A stretch of 42,479 bases of DNA. Origin: Chara braunii. Taxonomy: Eukaryota > Streptophyta > Charophyceae > Charales > Characeae. Every line of letters begins with the position of its first letter. The stretch's first letter is position 1. The position numbers were made by a program, and so were the translations under genes. This document shows positions 29,313 to 40,249 of this stretch, piece after piece. The notes beneath the pieces were generated by a model that saw nothing but the letters and a program-made list of their open reading frames with translations, had not been told where the DNA came from and did not search any database. Location of the stretch: the NCBI GenBank assembly GCA_003427395.1, contig BFEA01000020.1:2576113-2618591 (forward strand), given 5' to 3'.

Positions 29313-29978
29313 ATGCACGGGAAGAACTGCGTATGCTCGGGCGTTGAGAAAGAAGGAGGGCTCGAGGTGTCTTTACCCAGGCGGATCAAAGCAGGAGAGT
29401 ACATCTCTTCGTGGTGGGGCATATTGATGGTCTCAGACATCTTTGTGTGGATCGAGTCTGGGGTTGATGATGAACGGGAGTGTGCGATTGTAAGAGTGAC
29501 GTTGTACGCCTCGCCCTCATTCTGGACTGAGCATGGAATAGAGTTGGCACTTGGGCACGGAAGTCTCCTCGCTAGGCCGCTGAGGGTAGCTGAGGCGGCT
29601 GCGGCAAAGTGGGCGAGGGAAGTGTCCCGTGGCGGAGAAGAGCGCGTACTAACCCATGTAGAGGTCAAGTGCTCTAGGGAGTTCGCGCTTCCGACGGCTC
29701 CACTGCGAGTCACCCTGCCCTACTTCCTCATAGAGAAGAGCTTTGGTGGACAGGCAAGAATAGAAGAGGCAGCTGAAGCCGCTATGAGGGTGCGAAACTG
29801 GGAGTATGAGCGCTATACATGTGAACTGATATATGGTCTATACTTAGACCCGAAGTTCTCGCCTTCTAGGCAGTGGCTTAAGAATATGGCCAATATGGTT
29901 GACATATATGCCGCTTCTCATGATCCGAATGAGGGAAATGTAGGTTGGGATGAGCTTCGAGCAGTAGTGGACCGATAG
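29313..29978 (+). CDS. unrecognised ORF upstream of gag, 221 codons
   Basis: Intact frame from ATG 29313 to a TAG stop. The product has an alternating hydrophobic first half (including SWWGILMVSDIFVWIESG at residues about 33-50) and a helical, charged second half rich in Ala/Glu/Arg (residues about 150-170), ending WDELRAVVDR. There is no zinc knuckle, protease or membrane topology I can name. It lies 274 bp upstream of the gag ATG on the same strand, with similar composition, so it may be an extra ORF of the same retroelement. A host exon is possible. Function unknown. Confidence 0.45.
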   Translation: MHGKNCVCSGVEKEGGLEVSLPRRIKAGEYISSWWGILMVSDIFVWIESGVDDERECAIVRVTLYASPSFWTEHGIELALGHGSLLARPLRVAEAAAAKWAREVSRGGEERVLTHVEVKCSREFALPTAPLRVTLPYFLIEKSFGGQARIEEAAEAAMRVRNWEYERYTCELIYGLYLDPKFSPSRQWLKNMANMVDIYAASHDPNEGNVGWDELRAVVDR

Positions 29979-30252
29979 AAAGGGTCCTTGTCGTTCGCTA
30001 AAAGTGCACTCCCTTTGACTTGGGTGCGACCGTGCATATACCTATTGTCATATTGACCACTACTGCTTGCCAACAGTCATTGAGGAGTCCTGCTTGTATA
30101 TACTATTGTAAGGACTAGGGGTTCCTTGATGTGGACATGGGATAAGGTAATGAGAGTTGAGTTCAACCGTTTGCCCCTGATTGTTTGAGTCCGCCTAGGA
30201 CGCTCTCTAATAAGTGGCTGCTTGCTTTGCGTACCAGACTGCTGTTAGCACC
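29979..30252. other. spacer between unknown ORF and gag
   Basis: Contains GGACTAGGGGTTCC near 30113. An in-frame GTG-led extension of gag begins at 30214, but ATG 30253 in a CACCATGG context is the better start. Confidence 0.4.
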
Positions 30253-31947
30253 ATGGCGGAAGAGAGCGGTTTTGCCAGGATCCTGCTTTGGAGAAACTCG
30301 TGCCTCATGAAGGTGTTGCTGCACGAGGTGTTGCGGGAGTCAATGCCCCCAGATCTGCGCGCCCTGCTGTTCCAAGGAAGAGACTTCTCTAGCTTTCTGC
30401 GTGATTTTCAGGATTTCTGCCTCATGAAGAAGTGGGACAAGAAGGCAATGTGGTACATACTCCCTTTGTTCGTTTGCGAAAGCCTAAGCGAGGAGGTGTA
30501 TGCCTTCAGGCAGAAGGCGGAGACGTGGGATGAGTTGGAGAACTCCCTAAGGCTAAGATTCCCAGAGGATGGAATGGAGGGCCAACGTGGGGAACGCTCT
30601 ATGCCGCCGGTTGTGAGCGCGCCACCACAGGCAGAGTTAGATGGGCTATAAGGGCAAGTACGGGCATTGGAAGAAAGACTAGCCCGGCTGGAGGAGGCCA
30701 GGAGAGGCAAGCGGAAGGTTTCAGAAGGTTCCCCAAGTGAGCCGGCTGACCAGGGTGAAAGAGGAGTGGAGGAGGATGACCAAGAGTCGCCCCTCTCGAT
30801 AAGAACCCCAAAGAAGTGAGTCGGTGTTCAGGCGAGAGGCAAAGGCGAAGGATTCATGAAAATAAAGGAGGAGCAGGGCACTAATATGGCCCTGCCTGCT
30901 CGTGCGCTGGATCCAAAGGGGGGCCTCGTTAGCGTGGAAACATCCTCAGCTGCAGGTCAGGAAGGGCAGCAGAGAGAATGGTGGTCCGAGCGTTGGGTGG
31001 AAGAGGTATGTGATTGTTGGGAAAAGACTGGCCGTACCCCGCAAGGAAGTAAGGGAAGGGGTGTGACGGGAGAAAAAGAGAAGCTTGAACCTCCCAAGTT
31101 GACAAAGGCTCAGTGGAAGGCGAGGAATTGGGCCCAGGGAGGTCAGGGTACCGGAGAAGGGCAGTGCTCGCAACAAGAGGTAGTCACTCCGCAAGGAATG
31201 GGAGGCGAAACTGCTCAAAGGGGGCCCTCGGCGGCCGAGCAGGCACTATATCGGCAGTGGACGCCGTACGATCAAATGGGTATAGGGCCTGAGATTGGGA
31301 TAGACTTCTTCAAGGGTTATCATGTCTCCGTCTTTCTTGATAAGCTTGGACAGATAGCATCCCACTACAAGTGGAGCGAGGAACGAATGCTGAAAGAGGT
31401 CATAAGGTTTATCCATATAGGATTGAAGGATAAAGTTGACAGGTTGGTCAAAGGAGCGAGGTCATCATGGGGGAAATTATGTGATGACATCAGGCATAAC
31501 ATTTGGCTAGGTGAGGAGCACCCGACCAATAACGATCTGGAGATGGTACCCAGGCCTTTGGCAGCCCAAGCCCAGCCCGGGAGGCCGTTGCGATTACCGT
31601 CGCAGCAAGTGCCGCAAGGCGGCAGGGCCTACGAAGGTCAAAAGCAGGCGGCTGGAAGAGGCCGCAGGAACGGTGGCCGTGGCAGCGAAGGACGTAGCAG
31701 CGGCAGAGGTGGCTTTGGAGGGAAAAAAGCGGGTTGGGGAAAGGACATGTGCAAACATTGTGCTAAGGAAGGGCACATAATAAAGTTTTGTCGGGAGTGA
31801 AGGGCCGATGAGGCGAGCGGTCTAATAAGAACTGATATTGGGGGGAATGTTTTCGACAGGGGCGGGAAGTATATCGACCCAACCATCCCAAGCGGAACAC
31901 GGAAGGAGGCTTTGCAGCGAGACAGGGCATCGAGCACTGCCTCATGA
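30253..31947 (+). pseudogene. LTR-retrotransposon gag with three nonsense codons
   Basis: One frame runs from ATG 30253 to TGA 31945 and is broken only by TAA 30649, TGA 30817 and TGA 31798. Residues about 20-110 look like a capsid N-lobe (FLRDFQDFCLMKKWD, LPLFVCESLSEEVYAF, TWDELENSLRLRFP). Just after the first stop comes a short coiled coil (VRALEERLARLEEARR). A charged linker and an RG-rich basic stretch follow, then CKHCAKEGHIIKFC at 31750-31791, a perfect CCHC nucleocapsid knuckle. The frame continues as GGNVFDRGGKYIDP before ending. Gag assembles the particle and packages element RNA. No protease, RT or integrase follows. The knuckle resembles that at 19583-19542 (GHxIKFCR). Confidence 0.75.
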
Positions 31948-32521
31948 ATATAGTCATGAAGAGGGAGCGTTTGTGTGAGAAGGGCCTGGAAACTTGAGTA
32001 GACTGTAGATATAAGCAGGAATCTAATTATAGATGTTGTAGATGGGCGTAGCGTACGGAGGGAAGGGATTTCCGTAATAATGGTCCGGTAAGGTGGCTTG
32101 AGCTATGGGCAGGAGGAACCCCAATAGAACAGTTGCATGTGCGGGGAATGTTAGGTCTGCCTCACATCACGTTATGGGGATGTTTCAAGTAGATGGAACA
32201 AGGAGTGACCTTGAGGGCATTGTTACGAAGTAAGGGTCTGTTCTATTAGGCTTATTTACCTTCGAGTCAACTAGAAGGATAACTGGAGTGATACCCTTGG
32301 GGAACGTGTGTGACTTTGGTAGAACCACTCCCAACACGCTGTTTATTTCGGTTTCTCGGATCAAGCACCTGAGGTATTTCAGAATGACGTCTGTGGATGG
32401 GCTACCCCGCCAACCGCCCAACACATATTCGCCCGTGGCGTCATGGAGTCTGCGTTGGCTCGACCGTCCACTGTGGAGAGCCTGTGGACTGAGGCCAAGC
32501 AACCATTCGCCCCCCTGTTGT
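31948..32521. other. junction between gag remnant and LINE ORF1
   Basis: Should hold pol if the gag element were complete, or LINE ORF2 if the minus-strand LINE were. Neither is recognisable. A plus-strand frame from about 32179 (with one TAA) reads GTRSDLEGIVTK then TGVIPLGNVCDFG, which could be a decayed pol scrap but has no D-S/T-G or RT motif. Confidence 0.35.
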
Positions 32522-34696
32522 TCACGGGCCAGAGGGAAGATGACCACCCTGGGCGGCATGGCCGCGGGGGGTGCTGTCATCTGCTTGAAGTCTTACCAAT
32601 TCTCTAAACTTTTTCGGTGGGGTGGGGGGCCCTTCCAATAGATCGTCTTCATCCCCCGACTCCCGTTGCGTGTTGACTTCATCATCATGGAGGACGAATG
32701 CAGTTTGTCGGTCTCGACGAGGGGGTGGGTTGTGCGGCACGATTGTCTGAGTATGGATGTCATTTTCAGAATCGAGGGGTCGCTGCTGTCCCTTTTGCAC
32801 TTGCAAGGATTGTGCCTTCGGAGTTGCCCCCCTTTCCTGTCTCCCAGGCTGGGGCTGTTGTTGCTGGATATCTGGGAGGGCAAGCGAGGTTGTGCCCATG
32901 GAGTCCAAAGGGTGCTCCCTCGCTTGAAGTTGTTGAACGGAGTTTTGCGAGAGGGGATATAGTGTTTCACACAATTCATGTATCAGCACTTCAGGCCAGG
33001 CCAAACCCTCATGAAGGAACACCTCCGACGGGGCATGCACAAGATTGTGGTCATTCATCGAGTCGTCGCCGCCTCTCTGAATTCTCTGGGTTCCCGCATA
33101 TTTTTCAATTTTGTCTAGAAATTCATTCACCACCAGAACAATGGCAGCGCCCACATCCATCCAGTCTATCGATGAGATGTCCTTGTATTTCTCAACTGTA
33201 GCCAAGACCCGCGGGCTGTACATGAGCACCATCTTGGCCTTCTTCCAGTGTTTGTTGTCTAGCCTTTCAGCTGGTCGGTCATCCGTGAGTGAGAAAATCT
33301 TCATAAGGGTCCACTCTGTGAGGAAACCGAGTTTCTGTTTAACCTCAGCGTTGGCTGAAAGAGGCGGCGGTGGGCAGTTTTCTCCTTTCGGTGGTGGCGG
33401 CGGGGGCAGGATGACATCGACATCCATGTCCTGCATGGGAGGCAGGTGGCTGTCCTCCTGCCGGGGCGGGGGCTCATCCGAAACAGAGGTGTCCATATTC
33501 TGGGGTTCCTGCTGTTCGTCAGGTACGGGCGGGCAGGCGATGGCTGGGAGTCGCATGTGAATCTGTAACGCATGCACCTTTTGTCTGTCCGCCTCCTGTT
33601 GCCAGAATGTGCGCAGCTGATCCTGTTGCTGGTACAAAACTTGCTGCTGTTGGCAGCACAGTTGTTGTTGCCATTCCAGGTGGATTTGCTGCAGGATTTG
33701 CTGCTGCTGCAGCATCCTGTGTTGTTGTTGCTGATGATGGTATTGTGCCAGCTGGGCCCTCAGCAGGAGGTGGAACTGGTCGATATAGTCTCCCCCGAGC
33801 ATGAACTGCTGTGCTTGGTGTGGTTGTTGGTCGTGCAGCGTCACTTATTGGTGTTGTTGCTGTTGGGGGTGGGACGGTATCTGCTGTTGCACGTGTTCTT
33901 GCTCCCCTTGTTGCACGTGTTCTTGCTCCCCTTGCAGCAGCTGTTGTTGTGCAGGAGGCTGTTGTGGTTGGGCTTGCAGCCCCTGCTATTGTTGTTGCTG
34001 TTGGGGGCAGGAGAGTGTTTGCTGTTGCGCCTGTTGTTGTTGGGCAGTGTGCAAATGTTGTTGTGAGAGTTGCACGTGATCTTGCACCCCGTGAAGCAAG
34101 TGTTGTTGTGTAAGAGGCTTGTGCCCACAGCCCATCTGCATTTGCAGCAGGTATTGCTCTTGTGCTTGAGCTTGCGGCTCATGTTGGCACTGTTGCTGTT
34201 GGTGGCAGAAGAGTGCCTGTTGTTGCACCTGCTCATGACTCATTTGCATCTGCTGAGTTTGTTGCTGTTCATATTCAACTTGTTGATGTTGTTGTTGTTG
34301 TTGTTGCCTCAGCGGCTGCTGCAGAACCAACAAGGATTGCTCCTGCTCTAGCTGCTGTTGGGGGCGCTGCACTTCCTGCTGGCGGTGTAGCAGGTTGTGT
34401 TGCTCCTGAGCCTGCCGTTGTTGGTTCTGTTGCTCGTGCATCTGTTGAGTGCGTTGTAGTTCTTGCCTGCAGGGTGCCGTCTCAATCGCCTGCAGCTGAG
34501 TGGGGGTCTGTACAGGGGGGAGTAGACTGTGGTGAGGAGGGGGGGGGCCGTGATTCTCGCTACGGAGGCACTGTTGATCTACATTTTCCGCGGGCCGGGG
34601 TTCCGGTTCAGTCTGTTTTGGCCGTGGCAGTTCCCAGTGCTGTGAAAATGCCACATCTTTGATTTTGTGAAGAAGTGTGTTGGCTTTAAGCCACAC
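32522..34696 (-). pseudogene. glutamine-rich protein region, probable LINE ORF1 tail
   Basis: One minus-strand frame from 34696 to 32522 is interrupted only by TAG at 33988-33986 and TAA at 33847-33845, both inside glutamine tracts. The first 330 residues are dominated by Gln, with His, Leu and Met. A proline-rich acidic stretch follows (VILPPPPPPKGENCPPPP), then a more globular part of about 110 residues (LTEWTLMKIFSLTDDRPAE through NEFLDKIEKYAG), and a hydrophilic C-terminus ending LPSGP. I recognise no named domain. It overlaps the end of the repeat-containing frame upstream and has the same strand, so I read it as a continuation of ORF1. A separate host Gln-rich regulator is the alternative. 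Confidence 0.45.
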
Positions 34697-36137
34697 ATGC
34701 TGTGGTTGAGCATTTTCGAGTTCCCATGTTCCTCGTCTTTGAATGGGCGTCCGTCCTCTTTTTGTATCACCCCTCCCTGTGGCACCCCTCCCTGTGACGA
34801 TGTAGGGGGAGGCAGCTGCTTGTGTGGGCGGCCATCCACTTTTTGTATCACCCCTCCCTGTTCATGTGTGTGTCCTGCCTGTGGCAGTGCAGGGGCAGGC
34901 AGCTGCTTCTGGAGGGTTGGCGGAGGAAGGGGCAATTTGAAAGGCAAGTACTTTTTCTCCCCAGTCACTTCCGAGACAACTACCTTCATACCCGGGGCCT
35001 GTGGTGTGACGTTGTCTGAGGCATGGAGGGAAATTGTCTGTGTTTCAGGCTTTTGGTCCAAAATGTTCGAGTCTGTCTGTTTGCTTTCTTCGGGTAGTAT
35101 TGGCCTCTGCACCTCCCCCGTCAATTCCGAGACAACTACCTTCATACCAGTGACCTGTGGTGTGACCTTGTCTGAGGCATTGAGGGAAATTATCTGCGTT
35201 TCAGACTTTTGATCCAAAATGTTCGTGTCTGTCTGTTTGCTTTCTTCGGGCAGTTTTGGCCTCTGCACCGCTAGCCCAGCAGAGAGTGCAGGGATTGAGA
35301 GTCCGCCATCCACTTTTTGTATCACCCCTCCCTGTTCGTGTGTGACAACTACCTTAGTGGCCTGTGATGTGACCTTGTCTGAGGCATGGAGGGAAATTAT
35401 CTGCGTTTCAGCCTTTTGGTCCAAAATGCTCGTGTCTGTCTGTTTGCTTTCTTCCGGCAGCATTGGCCTCTGCACCGCTAGCCCAGCACAGACTGCAGGG
35501 ATTGAGAGTCCCCCAGTTTGTGGTGTCTGTTGCTGGTCAGTCCCCATTTGAGGATCAGTCGTGTGATGTGGCTGGGGCGTGGGTAGATAACCAGATGCCG
35601 GCAGCCCAAGGTCAGCAACTTTATAAGAATCGGTCTTGTGGTGCGACCGGGGCATGGGCAGCTGAGCCAGTGTCGCGGCCACCGGTTGTTGTTGTGTGCC
35701 ATTGTGGTAGTCGAGCTGCAGTGGGTCAACCTGATTAGACTGCGGGTGGAGCTCTGCGAGTTTTGTCCCCGCGTGGTCCAACTTGTGGGGGGGTCGGGCA
35801 GCCACGAGTGGGGGGGGGGCTCCGCCCCAACCAGGCCAACAGCTGCCCCGTCACTCTTAAGTCTAGCTTTATATACTTGACGGGGCACCATGGGGACCAG
35901 TCCACGACCGGGTCGCTGGGCTGGGGGAACAGGGTCTATATTGGTTCGTTTACCCTTGCTTCCTTCCGCCTGTGCTCTGTCGGCGGGATCCGGCGCGGTT
36001 GCTCTGCTCGCTCTGTTTCTGACCGCAGCGCATTTCCCTTCTCCTTCGCCTACCGGTTGGTCTGAGGAGACACCGCGTTTGCCCTTATATTCATAATCTT
36101 TGTCAATGATGATCCTGACTCCGGAAGGAAAGGTTAC
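34579..36137 (-). pseudogene. middle part of LINE ORF1, with threefold protein repeat
   Basis: Two abutting minus-strand frames. From about 36137 to 35812 the sequence is open without stops (starting GQPVTFPSGVRIIIDKDYEY, basic, low complexity). A C10 run at 35811-35820 shifts the frame to 35805-34579. The second frame contains three copies of a block of about 60 residues built around VQRPxLPEESKQTD, ILDQKxETQ and ISLxASDxVTxQ, plus three copies of GGVIQKxDG. The blocks are well conserved at the DNA level (about 34990-35480), implying recent internal duplication. No known domain. It lies directly downstream of the DUF4283-like part. Confidence 0.5.
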
Positions 36138-37306
36138 TGGTTGCCCCTTCCCCTGTCACAGCCATTTCCCTGGGCGTCCGTCCGCGTACGCTTTAAAGAG
36201 CCAGCCTTGTAGCTCTTTCTCTTCCTGATACATCTCTCCTCGTCCTCGGGGTGAGGTGTCACCAATCCTTTAATTCTCTTTTTCTGGTTAGACTGACGGT
36301 CATCATCCGTACAGAGGTTCCCTCGTGCCTTACAAGCATAACACCACGGGTCTTGGATGTGGCTCATGGGGACTGAGCACTCCTTGCCGCCGTGTGAATA
36401 GCGCCATTCCTCATTAAGGGGGAATGGGTAGGATGGGTCCCAGTCCACAGCCACCAACAGGGAGTCAGTCATCCCTTTTGCCCAGGAATTGCGGGAGGTC
36501 AGTGATGTACCCTTTTACATGGGCAATGTTCTCAAGATCAGTGAGGATGGTGCCCTGCACACAGAGCGGGGCAAATCTGAACTCAACCCAGAAGTTCGTT
36601 TTCATTAAGAACTCTCTCCTTTCATTGCTGGACAGCGGGTCTACCGGGGACCACGCTGTGACCTGCACAGACTTACCTCTGAACTGCAATGCCTTGTTTC
36701 TGAGTAAGAGGTGTTTGTCTGTCGAGTACAGGGCCACCACCGTGATGCATTCTGGGTTGTCCACTTCAATGAGGAAGTGGTCGTGGACGAGCTGGCGTTC
36801 TGGTTTGATGAGCGCAAGCTTGTCTGTGATCCACTTCACCTTATCAGTTATTGGTTGCACTGGCTGTGTTGGCATGAAACGAAAGTGCACCGCTTTATGG
36901 GAATAGATCATGTCCCTCGTGGCCCTCACTTGGGCCGGGAAGACAGAGTGGGGGTAGACGTACCCATCTCTGACTTGGAATTTTCTCACCGGTTCCACAT
37001 ATAGTTGCTGTATAAAGTGGCTCTTAAGCGGGGCCATGCCGTTCAAGGTGGAAGACTTGTGTGCATCTGCCTGTGCCGGGACGGATAGAGCTTTGAGTAG
37101 TTGGGGGGGGGGGGGCGTTGCACACTCCCGGTCGCAGCTGCAGAAGTGGAGGGGGTATCTTTGGGACACTTGCCGTCCGCCGCTACCTTATCCCTCCATG
37201 TTTCCCTATCAGCCCCTTCCATTGTCTTTTCGTTGATCCCCGGTTTGGGTCCTGCAGCCTTTCGGTGATTTGGGGGTTTGGCAGTGTCTTCCGTGCGTTT
37301 CTCCAT
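36134..37306 (-). pseudogene. LINE ORF1, DUF4283-like RNA-binding domain, two frameshifts
   Basis: ATG at 37306 (MEKRTEDTAK) leads through TWRDKV and a proline run into a C-rich tract at 37106-37117, where the frame changes to that of 37169-36465. That frame reads HDHFLIEVDNPECITVVALY, ALQFRGKSVQVTAWSPVDPL, TNFWVEFRFAPL and IAHVKGYITDLPQFLG. A second shift near 36468 continues as SLLVAVDWDPSYPFPL and PWCYACKARGNLC. The order (Phe-rich strand, W-x-P, FWVE, LP, then a Cys pair) fits DUF4283 plus a degenerate zinc knuckle, as in plant L1-type LINE ORF1, which binds element RNA. The knuckle His appears as Asn. Both breaks lie at or next to homopolymers or short slips, so sequencing error is possible. 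Confidence 0.6.
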
Positions 37307-38693
37307 ATCTCCGATTACAATCTCCGTTTGTGGGAGGTGTGCTCCCTGCTTATATTCTTTTCCTTTTTTTTTTTCCTTTTTTTTTTTTGGAGATTTGTGG
37401 CGATGGGGAGAGAGGGGAGGACGTGGGCTTGCTGCACAAATCGATGCCTCTTGTTGGGCTGTTTGCTCGGACTTATGTTGCCCTATCTGATGACACCATT
37501 TGCTCCCCCCCGGTTTTTATTTGCGTGTCCTGTGTGTCTTTGTCGTAGAGCAAACCCTCTCTCTCTTATTTTGTGTAACGCGCTACTCTTTCATGTTGAG
37601 CGAACCCTCCCTCTCATACCATATGGATTGGGGTAGGACACATGGTCGTACTACATGTGCGATTGAGAGCAGGACAGGTGGCCTGCAGATCCACCGGTTC
37701 AACCGCGGGGGAATTCAAGGTGAATCGAAGGCAGGCAGATTGTGTGCGATCCCCGGTGTGTTATTGGTGTACAGTACTTTCGTAACATGCATTCAATACC
37801 TGGCGGGGGCTTAGGTCTGGGGACGGGGTCGGGATGGCGGGATGCCTGGTCAACCGGAGGCGGGGGGATGGCAGGTCAAGAGGGATGAGGGACTGAAGAG
37901 GATTCTGATACGGGGGGCAGGGCAGGGCCGGGGGGTTCAACAGGATTTGTGCCGATCGAGGCGATGATTTGTCCAGGACGACAAGGGGCACAGCAAGATC
38001 GACACTTGTACCACTGTATCTTATCTGGTCAGTCCTGTCTCGCCGTTTATACCTTCCGCTGTTGCTCCCATCTTACTGGCGCGTATTGCGATCCTAGTCA
38101 CCCGTAGGCTGCGCCAGGTGTGTCGCTCTGTGTGTTCTTTTGTCGTGCTTGCTGCTGCTTTCAAATCCTCACTGCTCCTTCGACGTTTTGCGACGGCTCT
38201 CCTCGGTTCCACGCCTCTTTGTTGCCTCATAACCGAGCTCTTGCCATCAACCTTCCCCGTGGTCACCACCTCCCAAGTATAGATCCCATAGCGCACCTGG
38301 TTATCCTCCACTTCACATCCCCGTATCTTCATGCCCCCCGCCTCCACAAGGTTGATCCCAAGAGGTACGTAGGATTTCCTTCCCCGCTATGTCGCCTCGA
38401 ACCTCCCAGATGCTGATCATCAACACCTCGAAGCTTCCTCCGATCACTGCTATACTTCCTCCGATTGTCGCGCTGGCGTCAGCACATCTGGCAGTCACTG
38501 CGCGGGCTTCGCCCACTCCGGCTTTGCATGGCCGGTGGACGCCGATGTCAAGTTCGCGAGCAACTGGGATGCCAGCTTGGCAGCCATCACCCATGAGCTT
38601 GCACGATGCCTGGCGGGCGGGCCCTGCCGTCCGCGGGTCGCGAAGCGCTAGCGCCTATTTTCCGTTCCGCGAGGAACATCACTCTCTACTCAT
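37307..38693. other. no recognised gene; LINE ORF1 upstream region
   Basis: T-rich runs at 37360-37390 (A-rich in the LINE's 5' leader) and GAGC-AACCCTC-CTC duplicated near 37548 and 37600. A GC-rich segment to about 38645 has frames on both strands (for example minus 38021-38347, basic/Ala-rich) without recognised domains. Composition then drops sharply where the LINE RT fragment begins. Confidence 0.4.
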
Positions 38694-40249
38694 TCATGAT
38701 CTTCGACGACTTCGACCCATCTCAACATTCTAACAACATAGAACTAACAAACTTCATCACAAGAAAAAATTTAGTAGACCCATTCCGATTGATATACCCA
38801 GAAGAGAAACACTACTCTTGCGTTAGGAAAACCACGCTCAACAGAACCTCATTTTCTAGAATAGACTCATCTCCGAATTCCTGCAGGCATTGTTCAAGAT
38901 TGCAAAATAGAAAGAGCTCCCTAGCACAACGGATTCGATCACAAACCCATCACACCAGATCTCAGATTTTTGAAAAGTGGATACTTGGGAAAGAGCTTCT
39001 ACCGTTTCAACATGCCCTATTAACTAGCCAAACCTTCCAAACTGAGTTGAAGAGTATATTAGCCCACTCTCTTCAGAAGGCGGAAGGAGAAGACATCTTC
39101 ACTCAGTTCCCCAAGATCATCAACAGTATCAGCTCAAAAGTGGCCTTAGCATCAAGAAGGCTGACCACCCAAAGAAACGAGAGGGAAGAGATGTTGAGAA
39201 ACGCTATAGACATAGCCGAGATCAACCTAAAGCATAATACCAACTCAATTTCCTACGTAGACCTCTATTCCAAATCGAAAGAGGAATTAAGTGAGTGGAC
39301 TAAACTGAAACTCAGAGGCCTTCAACTAAGAGCAAGAGTAAAAGACTGGGAATTGAACAAAAAAATAACCAAACACTTCTTTCAAAGAATCAAATCCAAC
39401 TCCAGGAACGCCAAGGTAGAAAGCCTCAAAGGCACAAATGGAAACCCCACCTCAAAAACTACCCAATTCATCAACATAGCAGCCAACTTCTATAAGGACC
39501 TATACTCCAGCAAAACCCCAACGGGAATACACAACGAAGTCACAAGGGCTAGGAATAAATTCTTAACACACTTGGATCACTCCCTTTCTAAAGAAACAGC
39601 TAACCAATTAGAATAACCCATTACCTTGGAGGAACTACACAAAGCTCTCAAAGATATGAAACCCAACAAAGCTCCAAGAAGAGATAGATTATCCAAAGAA
39701 TTATGGCTCGCAAGTTGGCACACGTTAGACCCCCTTTTCCTAAATTTCCTAAATAAAGCATGGACAAAGGAGTCCCTAGGAGTAGACCTAAGTACATTAG
39801 TAACACTTCTATACAAGATGGGAGACAAGGAAAATATCAGAAACTACCGCCCCATTTCACTGCTCAACGTAGCTTACAAAATCGTAACCACGCTGCTACC
39901 CACAAGAATCAACCGAATCACAAGGAATTGTTTCCATCTAGACGAAACAGGTTGCATCCCTGGAAGACTCATCTTAGATAATGTTATGACATTGAGTGAA
40001 TCCATCAGATTAATAAAACAAAAAAGAATCACAGCAGCCTTACTGTTCTTTGACTTTGAGAAAGCATACGATCAAGTTAACTGGGATTTCCTACAAATCT
40101 GCATGGAAAAAATGGGAGTAGGCCCACATTTCCGCAAATGGGTAAGAATCTTATACAATGACGCCCAAGGGATAGTGCAAGTCAATGGTTTTCTCTCCAA
40201 TCCATACAAAATGACGAAATCGGTAAGACAGGGGACCATATTAGGAGGC
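38694..40249 (+). pseudogene. LINE ORF2 fragment: endonuclease end and reverse transcriptase start
   Basis: One frame with a single TAA at 39614. The start (DDFDPSQHSNNIELTNF, NLVDPFR, SRID) matches the C-terminal part of an APE-type endonuclease. A helical linker follows. RT begins with PITLEELHKAL, NKAPRRDRLSKELW, LLYKMGDKENIRNYRPISLL and ETGCIPGRLILDN, then motif A FFDFEKAYDQVNW with its catalytic Asp (about 40046-40094), and KSVRQG. It breaks off there: motif C, thumb and the 3' end are missing. The NKAPG-type motif has R-R for G-x. This is a 5'- and 3'-truncated plant L1-like LINE on the strand opposite to the ORF1 at 36-37 kb, so a different copy. Confidence 0.85.

Noticed and set aside
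33845-33988. Alternative genetic code with UAA/UAG as glutamine
   Set aside because: TGA stops interrupt gag in the same way, and C-to-T decay explains all six sites more simply; kept only as a test.
33572-34662. Plus-strand Leu/Val/Cys-rich ORFs (164-166 codons)
   Set aside because: They are antisense shadows of the glutamine-rich minus-strand reading.
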